The translations under genes were made by a program, and so were the position numbers. Under the pieces are notes generated by a model. The model did not search any database. It saw nothing but the letters and a program-made list of their open reading frames with translations, and had not been told where the DNA came from. This document shows, piece by piece, positions 34,818-47,676 of a DNA stretch of 64,000 bases; the stretch's first letter is position 1; every line of letters begins with the position of its first letter. Source of the DNA: Lonicera japonica (lineage: Eukaryota > Streptophyta > Magnoliopsida > Dipsacales > Caprifoliaceae); NCBI GenBank assembly GCA_021464415.1, contig CM038468.1:41776969-41840968 (forward strand), read 5' to 3'.

Positions 34818-37520
34818 ATGTTTAAAATAGTTGGTCAACATCTAAAGGGTCGGAGAAGTCTTAGTTGGGGAGACAATAAGGAGGAACGCACCAATATGGT
34901 TGGATATGATATTGTCATGTCTTACGAGATCATACCATTTTGTCATATTCTAAACAACTTCTTTTTCTTCCTTTTTTTTATTCTTTTGCACTACTTCAAA
35001 TTATTCTCTCCCCTTAAAAAAATTACTCTCTGTACGCAAATATATACAATATATGTATATATTCAAGGATGTACCTACTTTGTCGCAATAATATTACTTT
35101 TTGTTGAAATTTATATTTGTTTAAATTTTATCTCTAATTTTTTGTAATACCCTAAATATGTTAGGATGTTCATTCTTGTACTCACATAAGGCTTTTCGCA
35201 TTTTATCACACATTATTGATTTTTTAATACCTTTGAGATAGGAAGCCGTTAGAATAGAAGTATGGAAAAGGTCATATCAAGAGGTAATAGCATATATATA
35301 TATATATATATGATTGGTTCTTTTCTCTTAAGTACCATTCATTTCGAGAGGTAAATGAAAGAAGATTTTTGTGAAATTTGGTAGAAATGATATGTATAAT
35401 AAGTAGACCTCTCTTAAATTTTTTTTTTAAAGGGGAAAAAAAAGTAGATAATCATCACCAAATTTTATTGTAAAACTCAAAAGGAAAGTTGTTAGCTAAA
35501 CATTTTAAATTTTAACGTTCATAAATAGGCATATATATCATATGTTTAGTAAACTCACTTTGAAATTGAGTTTTTTTGATGAAATTTAATGAAAATGATC
35601 TTCTCATTATAGAAATCATTTCTACTAAATTTTATAAAAAAAAATCATTTGATTACTCCTTTAAAATAAATGACCCTTAAAATAGTTAACTTAAAGACGA
35701 TATTTATAAAAAAAAATTGTCTATACGTCAATAAAAAATTCCAAAATTTTAAGGGGTGCCTCCCCCACGCCACCCCCCAACCACCCACCACCAAACCCAC
35801 GGGGCATCTACAGCAGAAAGTCCGCCACTGAGTACGCGTATGTGAGAGTAACTGTCATTTAAACTTAGGACGTCATTCTAGTTTGACTGTAGGACTATGC
35901 AAAGATAGGCTCAGATATCGATGCCTTTTTAACGGAAAAGAAAATAAATTGTATTGATTGTGTTTTAGCTTGCAAATTGCAATATGTTCTCTCCGATCTA
36001 ACTCTAGATAGAAAGGAGATAATTTTATCCGTTTTATAGATATTTATATCAAGTTCATAGATGGATCGTAGAATTTAAGGGTATACAATTTATTAATACA
36101 TATTTTATTTTAGTTGTAGAGAAATTAAACAAATAAATAAAATAATATGCGCCTTACTTTTGAACCAGTTGCCACAAATATTATGGTTATCCATTTAGAA
36201 TTTGTGCGATTTTAAAATACAAACAATAAATTTATGTAATTTAACAAGAGGAAAGTAATGAGAACCCGCTTTGAACCGCGACATTCGATACAAGGATAGC
36301 TTACTCAAACTTACAATAATTTGTTTTTAACCTTAATTCCAGTTCTATACGCATTTCATTGCCGTCATTAGTGTAATAAAATCTTAACTTTCGATTCTTC
36401 TTATTCCCTAGTTTGATTTTTCTTTTCTTTTAAACATAAAAAGGCAAAAATAATAAAAATAAGTGTATATAGGGATGATGTCATGAGGGAAAAGGGCATA
36501 GGAGAACCGCATTATAGGGGACAAGACAAACATACCCTGAATTCATTGACCACCACTCGTTATATATAAGAGCATTTACCGAGGGATTCTAAAATTTATT
36601 GTCAAATTTGTAAATATAACTAGTTTTTTAAGAAGTTAAGTTTAGTATAAAAGATAGCCGTATAGGCTTAGCAGATTTTTATAGTACATAAATTAAAATA
36701 AATAAATTGTGCGCCATACAAGATAAAGGGCACTTATATAGGAATTTTTTATTTTTTTTTTTGTTAGGGTGGCTTATTCATATGGGTTTATGATTTTTAT
36801 TTTCCATACGAGTAAAACAGATAACTCATACAAGTAAGATAGATTTATATAAATAAAATTTAAATATATAATAAATTTGGTCAATCTCTATCATATACAA
36901 ATAAATTTCTAGAGGCTTTGCCTTCTTTAATTAAAAAAAAATATAAAAAAAATCTCTATTATATACAGATAAATTTATTTATCAAATTTATTCCGAGATT
37001 AACCAAACTCAAAGCAAACAATGCTGGCCAAGCGATTACAAAATGGGTTTCACTTTGTTGCTTTTTGGTACACATCGACAAGTCAATTAGGTCCACACGG
37101 TCAGCCTAGTGCTTACAAGAATATATTTAATTAATTAATATAAAATTTGATATTTTGATAGTTTTTTTGAAGCAATAAAATTTGATATTTTGATAGTTAT
37201 CATTGATTAAAATAGATTTTTTTTTCATATACAACTATTTTGTATGATTCAATTTTTTTTACACAATAAGAATAAATTAATAAAAAAATTGACAATTAAA
37301 TTTCTATGAATCAAATTTAAGTTACGAGAATAAAGAAAATATCAATATAATTATGAGGGATAAAAATTATAAATAAGTTTTTAATTAGACCCAACTTGAA
37401 TAGTCCATAACTCCATATGATAGTAGATTTATGCGCCAAAGTTCTGAGGCCCATTAGATTCTAACTTATACAAAACGTAAGGTTATGGAAGAAAATAAAT
37501 TTAGCCAACCAGGATATATT
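34818..37520. other. Intergenic, no gene seen
   Basis: AT-rich. At 35754-35830 a C-rich stretch ends GTCCGCCACTG, which inverted reads CAGTGGCGGAC, a hAT-type terminus; its partner end was not found. The ORFs at 34818-35147 and 36918-37109 show no domain. Confidence 0.4.
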
Positions 37521-38040
37521 CCTGTAATGGCTGACCATTATCCGACTAACACCGATGCCCGAGCAAAATGTGCAAAGACAATAAAGACCAACCACTTCTG
37601 GTCGGCCAATTGACAAAGGAAGGTTGTGATAGAAGATAAATAATGAGAAATAATTATTTGTACAAGTGTGAATATGGTCAAAAAATGTGTTATCTTAAAG
37701 TACTGACCAAGTTTACTTTTTATATTAATTTTCATGGCACACTAACACTAATATAATTATATTCTATACATATAAATAGGAAGGAAAAACCTTTGGCTAA
37801 GGGATGTCTATCCTAGACTCACTTTCACATAGCCAACTTTTTCTTCCTCTAATTAAATATCTATTTATCTACAATTGTACTCTTTTATTAAGCTTTTAAG
37901 CTAATACAATCAACTCACACACACCAAGAAAATACATACTATCGGATTGGGAATAAGAGCTATTGGAAGAATCTACCATCAAACACAATTCTAGTTTCCT
38001 TCGTATTTGATTATTGCGTACTAGTTCATTGCCAGGGAGT
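37521..38040 (+). repeat. LTR-like segment
   Basis: Starts TGTAATGGCTGACC and carries a TATA box TATAAATAGG at 37771. A U5-like stretch follows with CTCTTTTATTAAGCTTTTAAGC. This resembles a solo LTR of a Ty3/gypsy element, but no matching second copy, PBS or target duplication was seen; a host promoter is an alternative. Confidence 0.28.
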
Positions 38041-38467
38041 GCACCACTATTCATATTATTTTCTGGTTGCTAAACACTCACAACTAGACCGATTCTCATC
38101 AAATTGTGTTTGGTTAACTTGTAGCCACCCACAATGCTATAAGATCATTGCTTTGATTGAAATAGATTTTGATAAGTATTTTTTTTTGTTGAAGCAACAG
38201 AGTGCTCATGCCAGATTTTTGCACCTCGACTAATCTCTACTTGCATGAGAGCATACTGTTGGCCACTAAAGGTTTTCGCAACTAGTAGAATTCAACTTGT
38301 GGAGCTCCCAAACCTATCATTATTTTCAGTGTCACAACTAATGAACTATACTTAGTGGTTATATTTTAACAAGTATAATACGACACGAACCCTATATTTT
38401 AATTAATATATGATGGACACATGTTAGTTTTATGTGAGTGTATAAGTCCCTCTACCAACATTGTCAT

Positions 38468-39142
38468 TAGGGGTGCTAAGACTAATCCGAAAATCGACCG
38501 AATTATGTATAAGAAAATATAATATGTTAATATATATTCTAAGGGCACATGTTAAGTATACAATGATTAAAAAAAAGAGGTACTTTTATAAGAATATATT
38601 TCTTTTTAATTGCATGTTGTCTTTCTTTTTAAAAAAAAAGTCTTTAATGCACGTCCTTATTATTGAATTAACTACATGATACTAAGATTTGTTTTACCAC
38701 ATACATGATGGTAAAATAAGTCATCATTTTATTTAATATGTTTTATTATTGTAAATGTATAAATAAAATAGTAACTAAATAAAGAACATAGTTTCTATAT
38801 GTCTGCTCCTTATTTCTAAAAAGTCATGACTTTAATTTGAATCTGAACCAATCTTACATTACTTTTAGTATTCCATTATTATGTTAAATTGATTTAGAAA
38901 AAAAAAAATATATGTTAAAACCGAATAAAATCAAATTGAAAATGAATTGAAAAGTTTGGTTTTAGTTTGAATCGAGTTTGGTTTTAAAAAATTTAAAAAC
39001 CGAATCTAAACCAAAATTTTATATTTGATTTAAATTTGAAGTGATTTAATTTCTACTTCAACAGAAATCAAAAGCACTCCTAGTCCTTTCGGGGACATCC
39101 GATAAAATTGGAACGATGCAGAGGAAATCAAAAGCACTCCTA
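38468..39142. mobile_element. hAT-like MITE with a duplicated 3' terminus
   Basis: 675 bp with TIRs TAGGGGTGCT and TAGGAGTGCT, flanked by ATTGTCAT (38460-38467) and ATTATCAT (39143-39150), 7 of 8 identical. The last 19 bases (AAATCAAAAGCACTCCTA region) also occur internally at about 39064-39082. Motifs such as AACCGAATC fill the right half. Confidence 0.68.
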
Positions 39143-39150
39143 ATTATCAT

Positions 39151-41267
39151 GCAAAAATATGTGGACGCGCTATATATATATATATATATGTCGAGCTGTG
39201 TCGCCACGTGTAATCTCTCTTTCTTCTAGCCAAGTGAGTCATTTCATCTCTAGGACCATATGCAGTGCTTTCTCTCACCCCTTCATTTTTTGTTACTTAT
39301 AATTCAATTTTATGTATTTCTTTTTATTATATATAATACATTTATGTATTTGCATCTTTGTCCATAGTTTCTTGTTGCAGTGTAATTCTATGAATATATT
39401 AAACCTTTAAAAAATATATATATAGCAGATGGTGCAGAATAGAATTTTTAATTAATTATTGTAAAATTTGATTCATAAAAAATATCTGCTAATCTAAAAG
39501 GTCATTTAATCTTATTTTTATAATTACAATAAATTAATTGTAATTACTTAACATGGTTATTGAAATGAATTTATAGTTAATTAGTTTGGACTTTCAAAGA
39601 AAGCATGGATTTTACATGGATTAATCAAATTTTACACTTTCATTTGATCTTCACAAGATAGCAAATGGATTGATATTCAACATACAAATACTCAAGAAGA
39701 AAGTTTCAAGTTAATATCAAAGAAAAATGCTCAAATCAAAGCATTCAAAATTTTCAGTTGTGTGAGTGATTATGATTTTTGTCGAAATTTCTTGTTGATC
39801 ATTACATAGTTCAAACATGTGTCATTTATCATACACATCTTGATAAGAATGCATCAAAACAAGTTTGATCGATCACTTTATGACAAAAACATTTTACAAT
39901 TAAGAACAATTAAACTAGTTTTATGATTTTAACTCAAACTTAAATGATTCTTTGTTCCAAGCCTTGAAAACTATCTTTACACTCTTAGAAACATATTTGG
40001 AACATTATTGATGCATAAAATTGTCTTTTGGTGCAACTTAAAAAATCACTTTTACCTTGGTTGGCAGAGGTGGTCGATTGAGGCCAAATTGGCCAGTTGA
40101 CTGATGGGCTTTGGCATCCTTACGTGAAAATCACATGCTTTAACCATTTGGGTTCAAGCTCAGATCTAACAACTTCATATTTCTTTAGCTTTTAATAGAG
40201 TGTGAGGAAAACTGAGTCAAAATAGGTTGCTAAAACAATATCAATTTAGTTTTGCAGTTTTAAGGAATTTTTGAATTGTCCCAATGATTTCATATGTTGC
40301 AAGTGCAACATTGACCGCTCTTTCACGTTGGAATAATATAGGTTGCTAAAAAAATCTTTTGTTACTTTAAAACCTCAATAGAAGCGGATGAGTAATTACT
40401 AAAGAAGGGCAATTTGCCACCTTCAATTGTAAAATTTATGTATTTCTACTATCAAAGTAGCTTCGTAAAATTAAATATATAGATCTTAAGTAGTTATTTT
40501 GTTCTACCTTAATTTTGAAAAAAGAAAAATACTAGTGTTAACTTTTTCTCTTTAATAAAATAAAATATATATATATATATATATTAAAGTTTTCCCTTTT
40601 AATTAAAATCATTACTCCACTAGATGTAATCCCAAATCATCATATATGTTCAATTTATGGAATTAATTAAATTAATTCATATATGTTCAATTTTATGGAA
40701 TAATGATTATTTCAAAAACAATACGAAATGTTCTTATTAATGCATTTTTCTACTTTTGTCAAGACAAAGATTGAGATATTGTTATTTATGATTCAAGAAT
40801 AACATATTGATTCTGAATTAGCAAGAGAACAATTAATAACATTATTGTTAAAGAAATCACTATGTTTTTTAATTAAAACCGTACTATTGTTAGAAGTTTC
40901 TTTTGTTTAACAATAATGTATCTCATTTGTCCGAAAATAAGAGTATATAAGTTTAACGTGATCAATGGTTAAAAATACAATTTGTTTGCTATTGCGTTAT
41001 ATTGTACATCAATTACAGCTTAATTAAAAGCAAACTATACTCCAAATCTCATACATTAATAAAGAAATGAAAAAATTGGATACTTTAAATTAGCACAAAG
41101 TGGGTGCAATGTTTTGATTTATTATTGAGTCCATAAAATGGCTTCTGGCCCAGTCTTACAGAAACCAAAACAAAATGGGAGACCTGGCCCAGCCTGGGTC
41201 AGTCAACATGTCAAAACAGGTCCATAATCGGGCCCGGTTCCATTTTCCAATATTCTTTTAGGTTGTG
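39151..41267. other. Intergenic, no gene seen
   Basis: AT-rich DNA with a TA microsatellite near 40565-40585. No ORF above background, no RNA gene and no bounded repeat recognised. Confidence 0.45.
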
Positions 41268-41270
41268 TTT

Positions 41271-41519
41271 GATTGCAAAGTTAAAATATAATTAAAAATA
41301 CATAACTTTTTTGAAAAGTTGTAAAATAATATTAGTTGTTTGGTGATATATTTTATTGCCTTTTCGATTTTTGCATTGAATCCAATCCTTAGAGCAATGG
41401 GTAAATTATTTTTTCCCAATGCAAAAAAAAGATGAAAAACATCACACTAAATCCTACATCGTTTCATAAAAAAAAATTGTTTTCACATGATTTTCAAACT
41501 TTGCCATTAAATTAGAGCA
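41271..41519. mobile_element. Tourist-like MITE, degenerate
   Basis: 249 bp between TTA at 41268-41270 and TTA at 41520-41522. Left end GGTTGTGTTTGATTGCAAAG resembles the 8077 copy; the right end, inverted, has GGCAAAGTTTGAAAATCATG. The TIRs are decayed. Confidence 0.45.
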
Positions 41520-41522
41520 TTA

Positions 41523-42760
41523 GTGTGCAATTTCCTTCACCCTTCCTTTCAGATCATACACCGGATGCATTTAAATTAGACCGTTATTTGAGAATTCTAT
41601 TCTAAAAAACACTCTATCTGTCTCATGTCTCGACACTTGCTTATTAAAACATCTCAAATTATTGAACTGAATTTTCTTTTGGGATATTACAATATACTAG
41701 ATTTCTCCGTCTCTAATTAAGAGTATCTAAGACATTCATATTTTTTAAAAATGCATTAATATTATTACAATTAATGGTTAAGAACAAAATTTGTGTTCCT
41801 TCAAATTTTTGTGCCTTGATTATATTTTGAAAAAAGAATATATTCTTAATTTGGAACACATACTCCAAAAATAAATGTCACATTCTTAATTTGAGAATGA
41901 GAGATTATCTCATTCTGATAAGTAAATTTTAATAAGTGAACTGAAATTAATTTCCTTTCTGACGTAAAAGTCAAATTGAAAATTTTAATTTTAAATTAAA
42001 TAGACGGTCCCGAAATGAATTGTCGCCATTCATTAAAAGCCCAAGTGCTAAATCAATTCCTTAACCAAAAATGTTTGCAATGACAATTTTTCTTTTTCTT
42101 TTTTCATTTTTTTTAACAGTGAGGTTTGTTCAAGCTAGCTTATACGCATTCATTAGTCTTTTCTGAACAATGCACTCTCTCACATCGACCTGTAATGATA
42201 CTAAATGAAGCCAAATTTGCATAAATTACACCAAACGTTATGTTTATATCATGTTGATGTCTTGAATTTTCACATAAAGTCATGCATTTTCATTATAAGT
42301 CTAAATTATGACACTCAATTTAAGGTGTACATTGTTAGTTATGTTAAGTGTGGCTTATATTGCATTGATCATGTCTAAAAAGAGCAAAATTCTTGAACAT
42401 CTTGAACATCTGGCATAAGTTTTAATTAGAGATGAGAGCACTTGACAAATTCAGATCCAATTGAATTTGGATTCGAATCACATTCGAATTTGGCCGAATT
42501 GTCATCCCCAGGTCACTTTCAGTTTCACCAATTTTCCTTAAATGTTGGAAAGCTAAATCTATTTCTTTCACTTTCTTGCAAGTGATGCCCAGCTTTCCTA
42601 AAGTTTCTAAAGGCCAGGTACATTTATTAGATATAATGTTTGGGTAAAATATTAGGTCCTTTCGGATAGTTTTCGCCGGAACTTCTGGGCTCCATTAAAT
42701 AAATATAGAGCCAAACATGATTAATAATTAAGAAATGCTATATATTTCAAAAAATACAAA
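41523..42760. other. Intergenic, no gene seen
   Basis: AT-rich with no supported gene. A short segment at about 42430-42515 has GATTCGAATCACATTCGAATTT-like imperfect palindromes and may be a small decayed MITE. Confidence 0.35.
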
Positions 42761-42763
42761 GGT

Positions 42764-43030
42764 GGTGTTTGGTTAATGTTTCTAGACAAGTTTTCTAGAT
42801 AAGTTTTTAAAAATTTGGTGTTTGGTTGAATGTTTTGAGTTAGAGTTTTTATGTTGAAAAGTGAATTTGGTTTTGTTTGACTTTTTTTCAACCAATGAAA
42901 AAAACGTATAAAAAATTTCAAAAAATAGTCACAATGGATCTTATTTTATAGATCTTGATGAGTAAGTTTCAAATATATATTTTTTATTATTTTTGGATTT
43001 TTGGATTTAAAAAATGATGAATAATAAAAA
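42764..43030. repeat. Fragment of the 23005 MITE family
   Basis: Shares AGTCACAATGGATCTTATTT near 42925 and a GGTGTTTGGTTGAATGTTTT-like start with the element at 23005-23355. The start TGTTTGGTT is duplicated (42765 and about 42821). The right terminus is missing. Confidence 0.5.
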
Positions 43031-43619
43031 TTGGTCGAGTAATATTTGAGTGGTTTTTTGAATTTCTTTTTAGAGATAATAGGTTTTAGAGACTCGTTTC
43101 GTAATGTTTTATAATTTTAAGGACGGACTCATATTTAATAAATGAAAGTAATATTAATTTAATAATTTGGTTTTATAATAAGAACACTTTTCATGATATT
43201 AATTTATTTTAAGAAAAATGATAAATGTTGATGGACAAATATACTCTTAATATAATGTATGGATAATCATGTAACACACCGTCGTCTTACCCGTAATTGT
43301 ACCCCCAGAAACCCCTACTCAATTCAATTAAATTTAAACCATGTCGTAACCAAAGTGACTTAAAATATGAGGAATCAGTCACGAAAAGCAAGAAAAATAG
43401 AAATGATAATGTTATCAGTGTTTCAATTGCATGTTGCATGTACTTAATGTAGACGATTTATCATAGCAATTATTAAGAAGATAAAAAGAAGAAGTTGGGA
43501 ACATAGTACATACCGATGACAAAAGGTTGTTTATGAGCATTGGAGTCTACTAGGGTTGAAGGAATTGGAGTCTGTACTACCTTCAATTTAGTTATCGGTA
43601 TTCACCTATGGTACTAAAA

Positions 43620-45570
43620 TCTTTTTAGTATCTTCAATTTAGTTACTTGTGTTCACTTGTGATGCTAAAACAGTTTTAGTACCAATTGTCCAACCTTCAA
43701 TTTAATTATATATGTCACTTGTAGTGCTTAAATAGTTTTAGCACCAATTATCTAACACTAAAATGGTGCTAAAAAGGTTTTAGTATCACAATTGAACACA
43801 CATGATTAAACTAAAGGTGCTAAAACCTATTTAGCACTTAGTACCACATGTGAACGCATATAACTAAACTAAATGTGTTAAAACCTATTTAGCACTATTC
43901 TAATGTTGAACAATTGGTGCTAAAACTGTTTTAGTACCATTATAGTATTGGACAATTGGTATTAAAATTGTTTTAGCACCATAAGTGAATATATATATAT
44001 ATATATATATATCTAAATTGAAGGTCCTAAAAAGGTTTTAGCACTAACCAGTGTTCTAAAAATCGGAAAAAATCGGCGATAAATCGGCGATTTATCGGGA
44101 ATCGGCAGTGTGCCGATCGGATTTGGCTTGATCGGTTCAATTTATCGGACGAGGATAAATCGGCAATTTATCGCCGATAAATCGCGATAAATAGCGATCG
44201 GCGATAAATTGAATGGTTTGTTTTTTAACGTTGCCAAATCAAACGACAACGTTTTTCAAACCCAAACCCTATTCGTTCTCCTCACTCGACGACTCCCACA
44301 CATCGCCGTTCCTCTCTATATCTCTCACTCTCACTCTCGCCGTTCCTCTCTCTCTCTCTCACACACACACCAGACGTCGAGCTCCTCTTTCTATCTCTCA
44401 CTCGTCCTCAACCTCAACGTCGAGCTCCTTTCTATCTCTCACTCGTCGTTCCTCTCGCACTCGACACCTGCTCAGTCGATTGCCGCACCCTCTCCCACTC
44501 GACACTTGCTGCTCTGCCTTGCCTGCTCTGTTTGGACGAGTGAAGGACAAGTAAGGTACTATGGGTTTGACATTCTTTGCGTTATTTGTTGAAATTCTAT
44601 TACGGTTTGCTGTTTCCTTGTATTAATTGATGTAGAAGATGATGATGATAAGTTTGAGTTCTTTCTAGAAATTCTGTTTCAGTTTGATTTATCCTTTTGG
44701 TTAATTACTTAATTGCTATATAGAAGATGATATTTGAAAAAAATTAGGGTGTGATATTTGAAGATTCCGATAAGGAAATTCTGTTGCTCTTTGCTGCTAT
44801 CTGCTGGACTGCTGCAATGCTGCTCCGTTTGATTATTTTTTTTTTCAAAATTCGAATAGAATTCTCTCTCTGCTGCTCTGTTTCATTCTGCTGCTATCTG
44901 CTGCTCTTTGCTGCAAATTTCGAATTCTCTCTGTCAATCTGCTGCTTTGTTTCGAATTGTCAAGTAATTTTAATCCGATTTTGTGTAGTATGAATACGAC
45001 TTCTTCTTCAGCCGCATCTAATTCGTCAACGGCATCGGTACTTTGTTCCTATTAATATATTAAAGTTCATTTTGCTACTATTATGTTTTATTTAGCATAT
45101 TGTTATATAATATATTATTTATATGGTGAATAGTGCATATCCGATTTTTCCCGATTTATCCCCGATAAATCCCCGATAAAATGAAAAATCCCCACTCCCC
45201 ACCTTGCCGATCGATTTCCGATTCACGATTTTTAGAACATTGGGACTAACTAAACCAAGGGTGCTAAAATCTATTTAGCACCATTTTATTATTTGACAAT
45301 TGGTGCTAAAACTGTTTTAGCATCATGTGATTAATTTTTTTTGTTTTGAATAATTGGTGCTAAATCAGTTTAGCACATTGAATTTAATTGTTTTTCTGTT
45401 TGCAATTTGTGCTAAATATGTTTTAGCACTTTGAATTTCATTATTCTATGTTTTATATTGGTGATAAAACTCTTTTAGCACTATTCCAGTGTTGGACAAT
45501 TAGTGTTAAAATTGTTTTAGCACTATGCAAATAATTATTTTGTTTTGGACAGTGTTAAACAATTAATGAT
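43620..45570. repeat. Array of GTGCTAAAAC/GTTTTAGCAC palindromes
   Basis: About a dozen imperfect palindromes of the form GTGCTAAAACNGTTTTAGCAC recur at roughly 40-90 bp intervals, with related spacers such as GGACAATTGG and ACTAAACTAA. A hAT element (44049-45242) splits the array. The TTTTAGCACC-type motifs recall subterminal repeats of plant CACTA transposons, but no CACTA terminus was found. No ORF. Confidence 0.7.
44049..45242 (+). mobile_element. hAT element with a remnant first exon
   Basis: 1194 bp with inverted ends CAGTGTTCTAAAAATCGG and CAATGTTCTAAAAATCG, flanked by GCACTAAC (44041-44048) and GGACTAAC (45243-45250), 7 of 8 identical. CGATAAATCGG-type motifs crowd both ends. The interior holds a CT-rich leader-like region (44270-44480), and an ATG at 44991 starts a Ser-rich short ORF (MNTTSSSAASNSS) ending at a possible GTACTT donor near 45038. 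That resembles the first exon of a hAT transposase with the rest deleted. The CT-rich ORFs at 44209-44592 are low-complexity. Confidence 0.78.
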
Positions 45571-46939
45571 CTACCGTTGTGAATTTCGTGAGAGAGAATG
45601 TTGTTTGGATTTTAAATTTTTTGATCGGAATAAGTGTTAAGTATCTTTTGGAGACATGAGATGCTATATTAGGATTATTGTGTTATTAGTTAAATAAGAA
45701 AGGGACACTAATGTCTTTTTTTGTACAATATCCTTAATTTACATTGCTAATTTATAAATGTCTTTTAAAATTATATTATTATTGGAATGAGCTTATAGGA
45801 CAGATTGCCTTTTTTTTTCTTTTTTTTTAACTATTGTACTTTTATTCTCAATATCTCTCCGTAAATGCATGAAATCGAAATTTGAGATATTATAAAATAA
45901 TTAGCGAACAACATATGATTTTTATAATACATGTGTCCTAATTTATTTATTTTTATTTTGCGTGAATGAATATTATTTATATCAAGTTAAGGAATTTACG
46001 TTTTTAATAATAAATTCGAGACAATATTTATCAATGGCCGAATTAACGGAGGAGGGACATTATGATAGTAAAAACCATTTTTCTTGGAACCTGAAAACTT
46101 CGTCATATTTAATGTAGGAAATAAAGAGTCAGTTTTGAGGTAGGTTTTTATGAATGAATGATCCTTTTATTTCAGTTTTGCTTTATTCCAGAAGGCACGC
46201 AAATCAATACGTGTCGAGTAAAACATCCCTTATTCTTACCCAACTCTACGGAATTCATCAGCTATCGTTACACTATATTAAATGAAAGATTACAAACTGG
46301 CATTACATTATATTTAATGTATGATAAATTTATGTTTTGGAATTTATGGATTTTCGTTACTTACAAAATTTACGAACTGTTTTTATATTATATTAAATAC
46401 AAAAATAATTTCTATTCGCATATTATACAAATATAGATATATATTTATTATAAGGGTATCCATTGCAAAATGTTATATTTATATCATTAATAAGACTAAA
46501 AGTGTATAATATATTTTTATACTTGTATTGTATACAAATTTCGACATCTGTACTATTTAATTTTATTCTCTTAAAAGACTAAGTTTAACTTCTTCTCCTT
46601 TTCTTTCTAAATTTGTTTCATTCGTTGTAACCAAAAATAAATAAGATTGTCCTTCATTTCTTCCTCTCCCAAGTTTAAAAGGAGGTTGCTCCAGAATGTG
46701 TAAAAATTGTCCTTAATTTCCACCTAGTCTTGCCAATTTATGGGCACAAAATTTTATTCTGGATACATATGTTAAACAGATTACTAAAGCTAATATGAAT
46801 CCAATATCTCACCATCATAGATATACAAGCATCTTACTTTTGTATTATATATGTTTTTCAATGTTTTGTTTAGAATATGTAGTAATTAATTTATTTATAA
46901 TATAGATGACATTGAGAAGGGCCAATACATGGCCAAAGC
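45571..46939. other. Intergenic DNA left of the copia insertion
   Basis: AT-rich, no supported gene. The ORFs at 46158-46509 are Phe/Ile/Tyr-rich products of AT-rich DNA without a domain. Bases 46935-46939 (AAAGC) are the left copy of the copia target duplication. Confidence 0.45.
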
Positions 46940-47198
46940 TGTTAGAAATAATTATATTCTCCAACATCATTAGCATTATTCTTTGTAATTATTAAAGCTT
47001 AGCATTATTCTTCTTTCCTCTTCTTTTCCTTTATTCCCTCCTCCATGTTTCCCTCCTTGTCTCCTCCTTTCTTCCTCATTTTAAGGCTTCTTGTTTCCTT
47101 CTTTACTTGTATATATATACATGCCATTTCCCATTGTAATACACAACATTAATAGATACAAACATTCATTTTCTCTCACTCTCTCTCTAAGTCTTTCA
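46940..47198 (+). repeat. 5' LTR of the copia element
   Basis: 259 bp, TGTTAGAAAT...TCTTTCA. It contains a TATA-like TATATATATACATG at about 47110, followed by an R/U5-like pyrimidine-rich part, so it can act as the element's promoter. Identical by eye to 51797-52055. Confidence 0.97.
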
Positions 47199-47209
47199 TG
47201 GTATCAGAG
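47199..47209 (+). other. Primer binding site of the copia element
   Basis: TGGTATCAGAG immediately follows the 5' LTR; it is the canonical plant tRNA-iMet complement used to prime minus-strand DNA synthesis. Confidence 0.93.
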
Positions 47210-47249
47210 GGATTGTGATCCTACTCAAAATTATTCTCCATCTAAGCCT

Positions 47250-47250
47250 T

Positions 47251-47288
<38 letters not shown>

Positions 47289-47610
47289 CCACGTCATCAC
47301 CCAGCACAGTCATCTGCCACGTATCAGCCATGTCATCGTTGACTGCCAAGTAAGCAAATTTTTCTTATTATTCTCATATTCACCCCAGAACTTTCTGTTA
47401 TTCTCATATTCACCCCAAAACCTTCTGTTATTCTCATATTCACCCCAGAACTTTCTGTTATTCCCATATTCACCCCAGAACTTTCTGTTATTCCCATATT
47501 CACCCCAAAACCTTCTGTTATTCTCATATTCACCCCAGAACTTTTTGTTATTTCCATATTTGCCCCAGAACTTTCTGTTATTCTCATATTCACCCTCGAA
47601 CCTTCTGTTA
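47250..47610 (+). repeat. A tract and eight 30-bp tandem repeats in the copia leader
   Basis: An uninterrupted run of about 35 A lies at 47251-47285. From about 47369 a 30-bp unit (TTCTCATATTCACCCCAGAA core) repeats eight times with few substitutions. As 30 is divisible by three, all frames stay open, which produces artefactual ORFs on both strands (47215-47622 and 47333-47668). The array lies between PBS and gag start. Confidence 0.93.
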
Positions 47611-47676
47611 ATTCCAAATTAATCCAAAATCTATCCAAATTGCCCCAAATCTCCAAAATCAATCCCAAATACTTTT

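Noticed and set aside
35754..35830. C-rich segment ending in a hAT-like terminus
   Set aside because: No matching left terminus or 8-bp duplication was found, so an element could not be delimited.
44209..44592. Two overlapping Ser/Leu-rich ORFs over 110 aa
   Set aside because: They derive from CT-rich leader-like sequence inside a hAT element; neither shows a domain.
47369..47610. Regular 30-bp direct repeats resembling a CRISPR array
   Set aside because: The repeats are head-to-tail with no unique spacers and lie in the leader of a plant retrotransposon; it is a minisatellite.
47215..47668. ORFs of 111-135 aa on both strands with 10-residue repeats
   Set aside because: A 30-bp repeat keeps every frame open; one translation begins with a poly-Lys run from the A tract. 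There is no domain and a stop separates it from gag.
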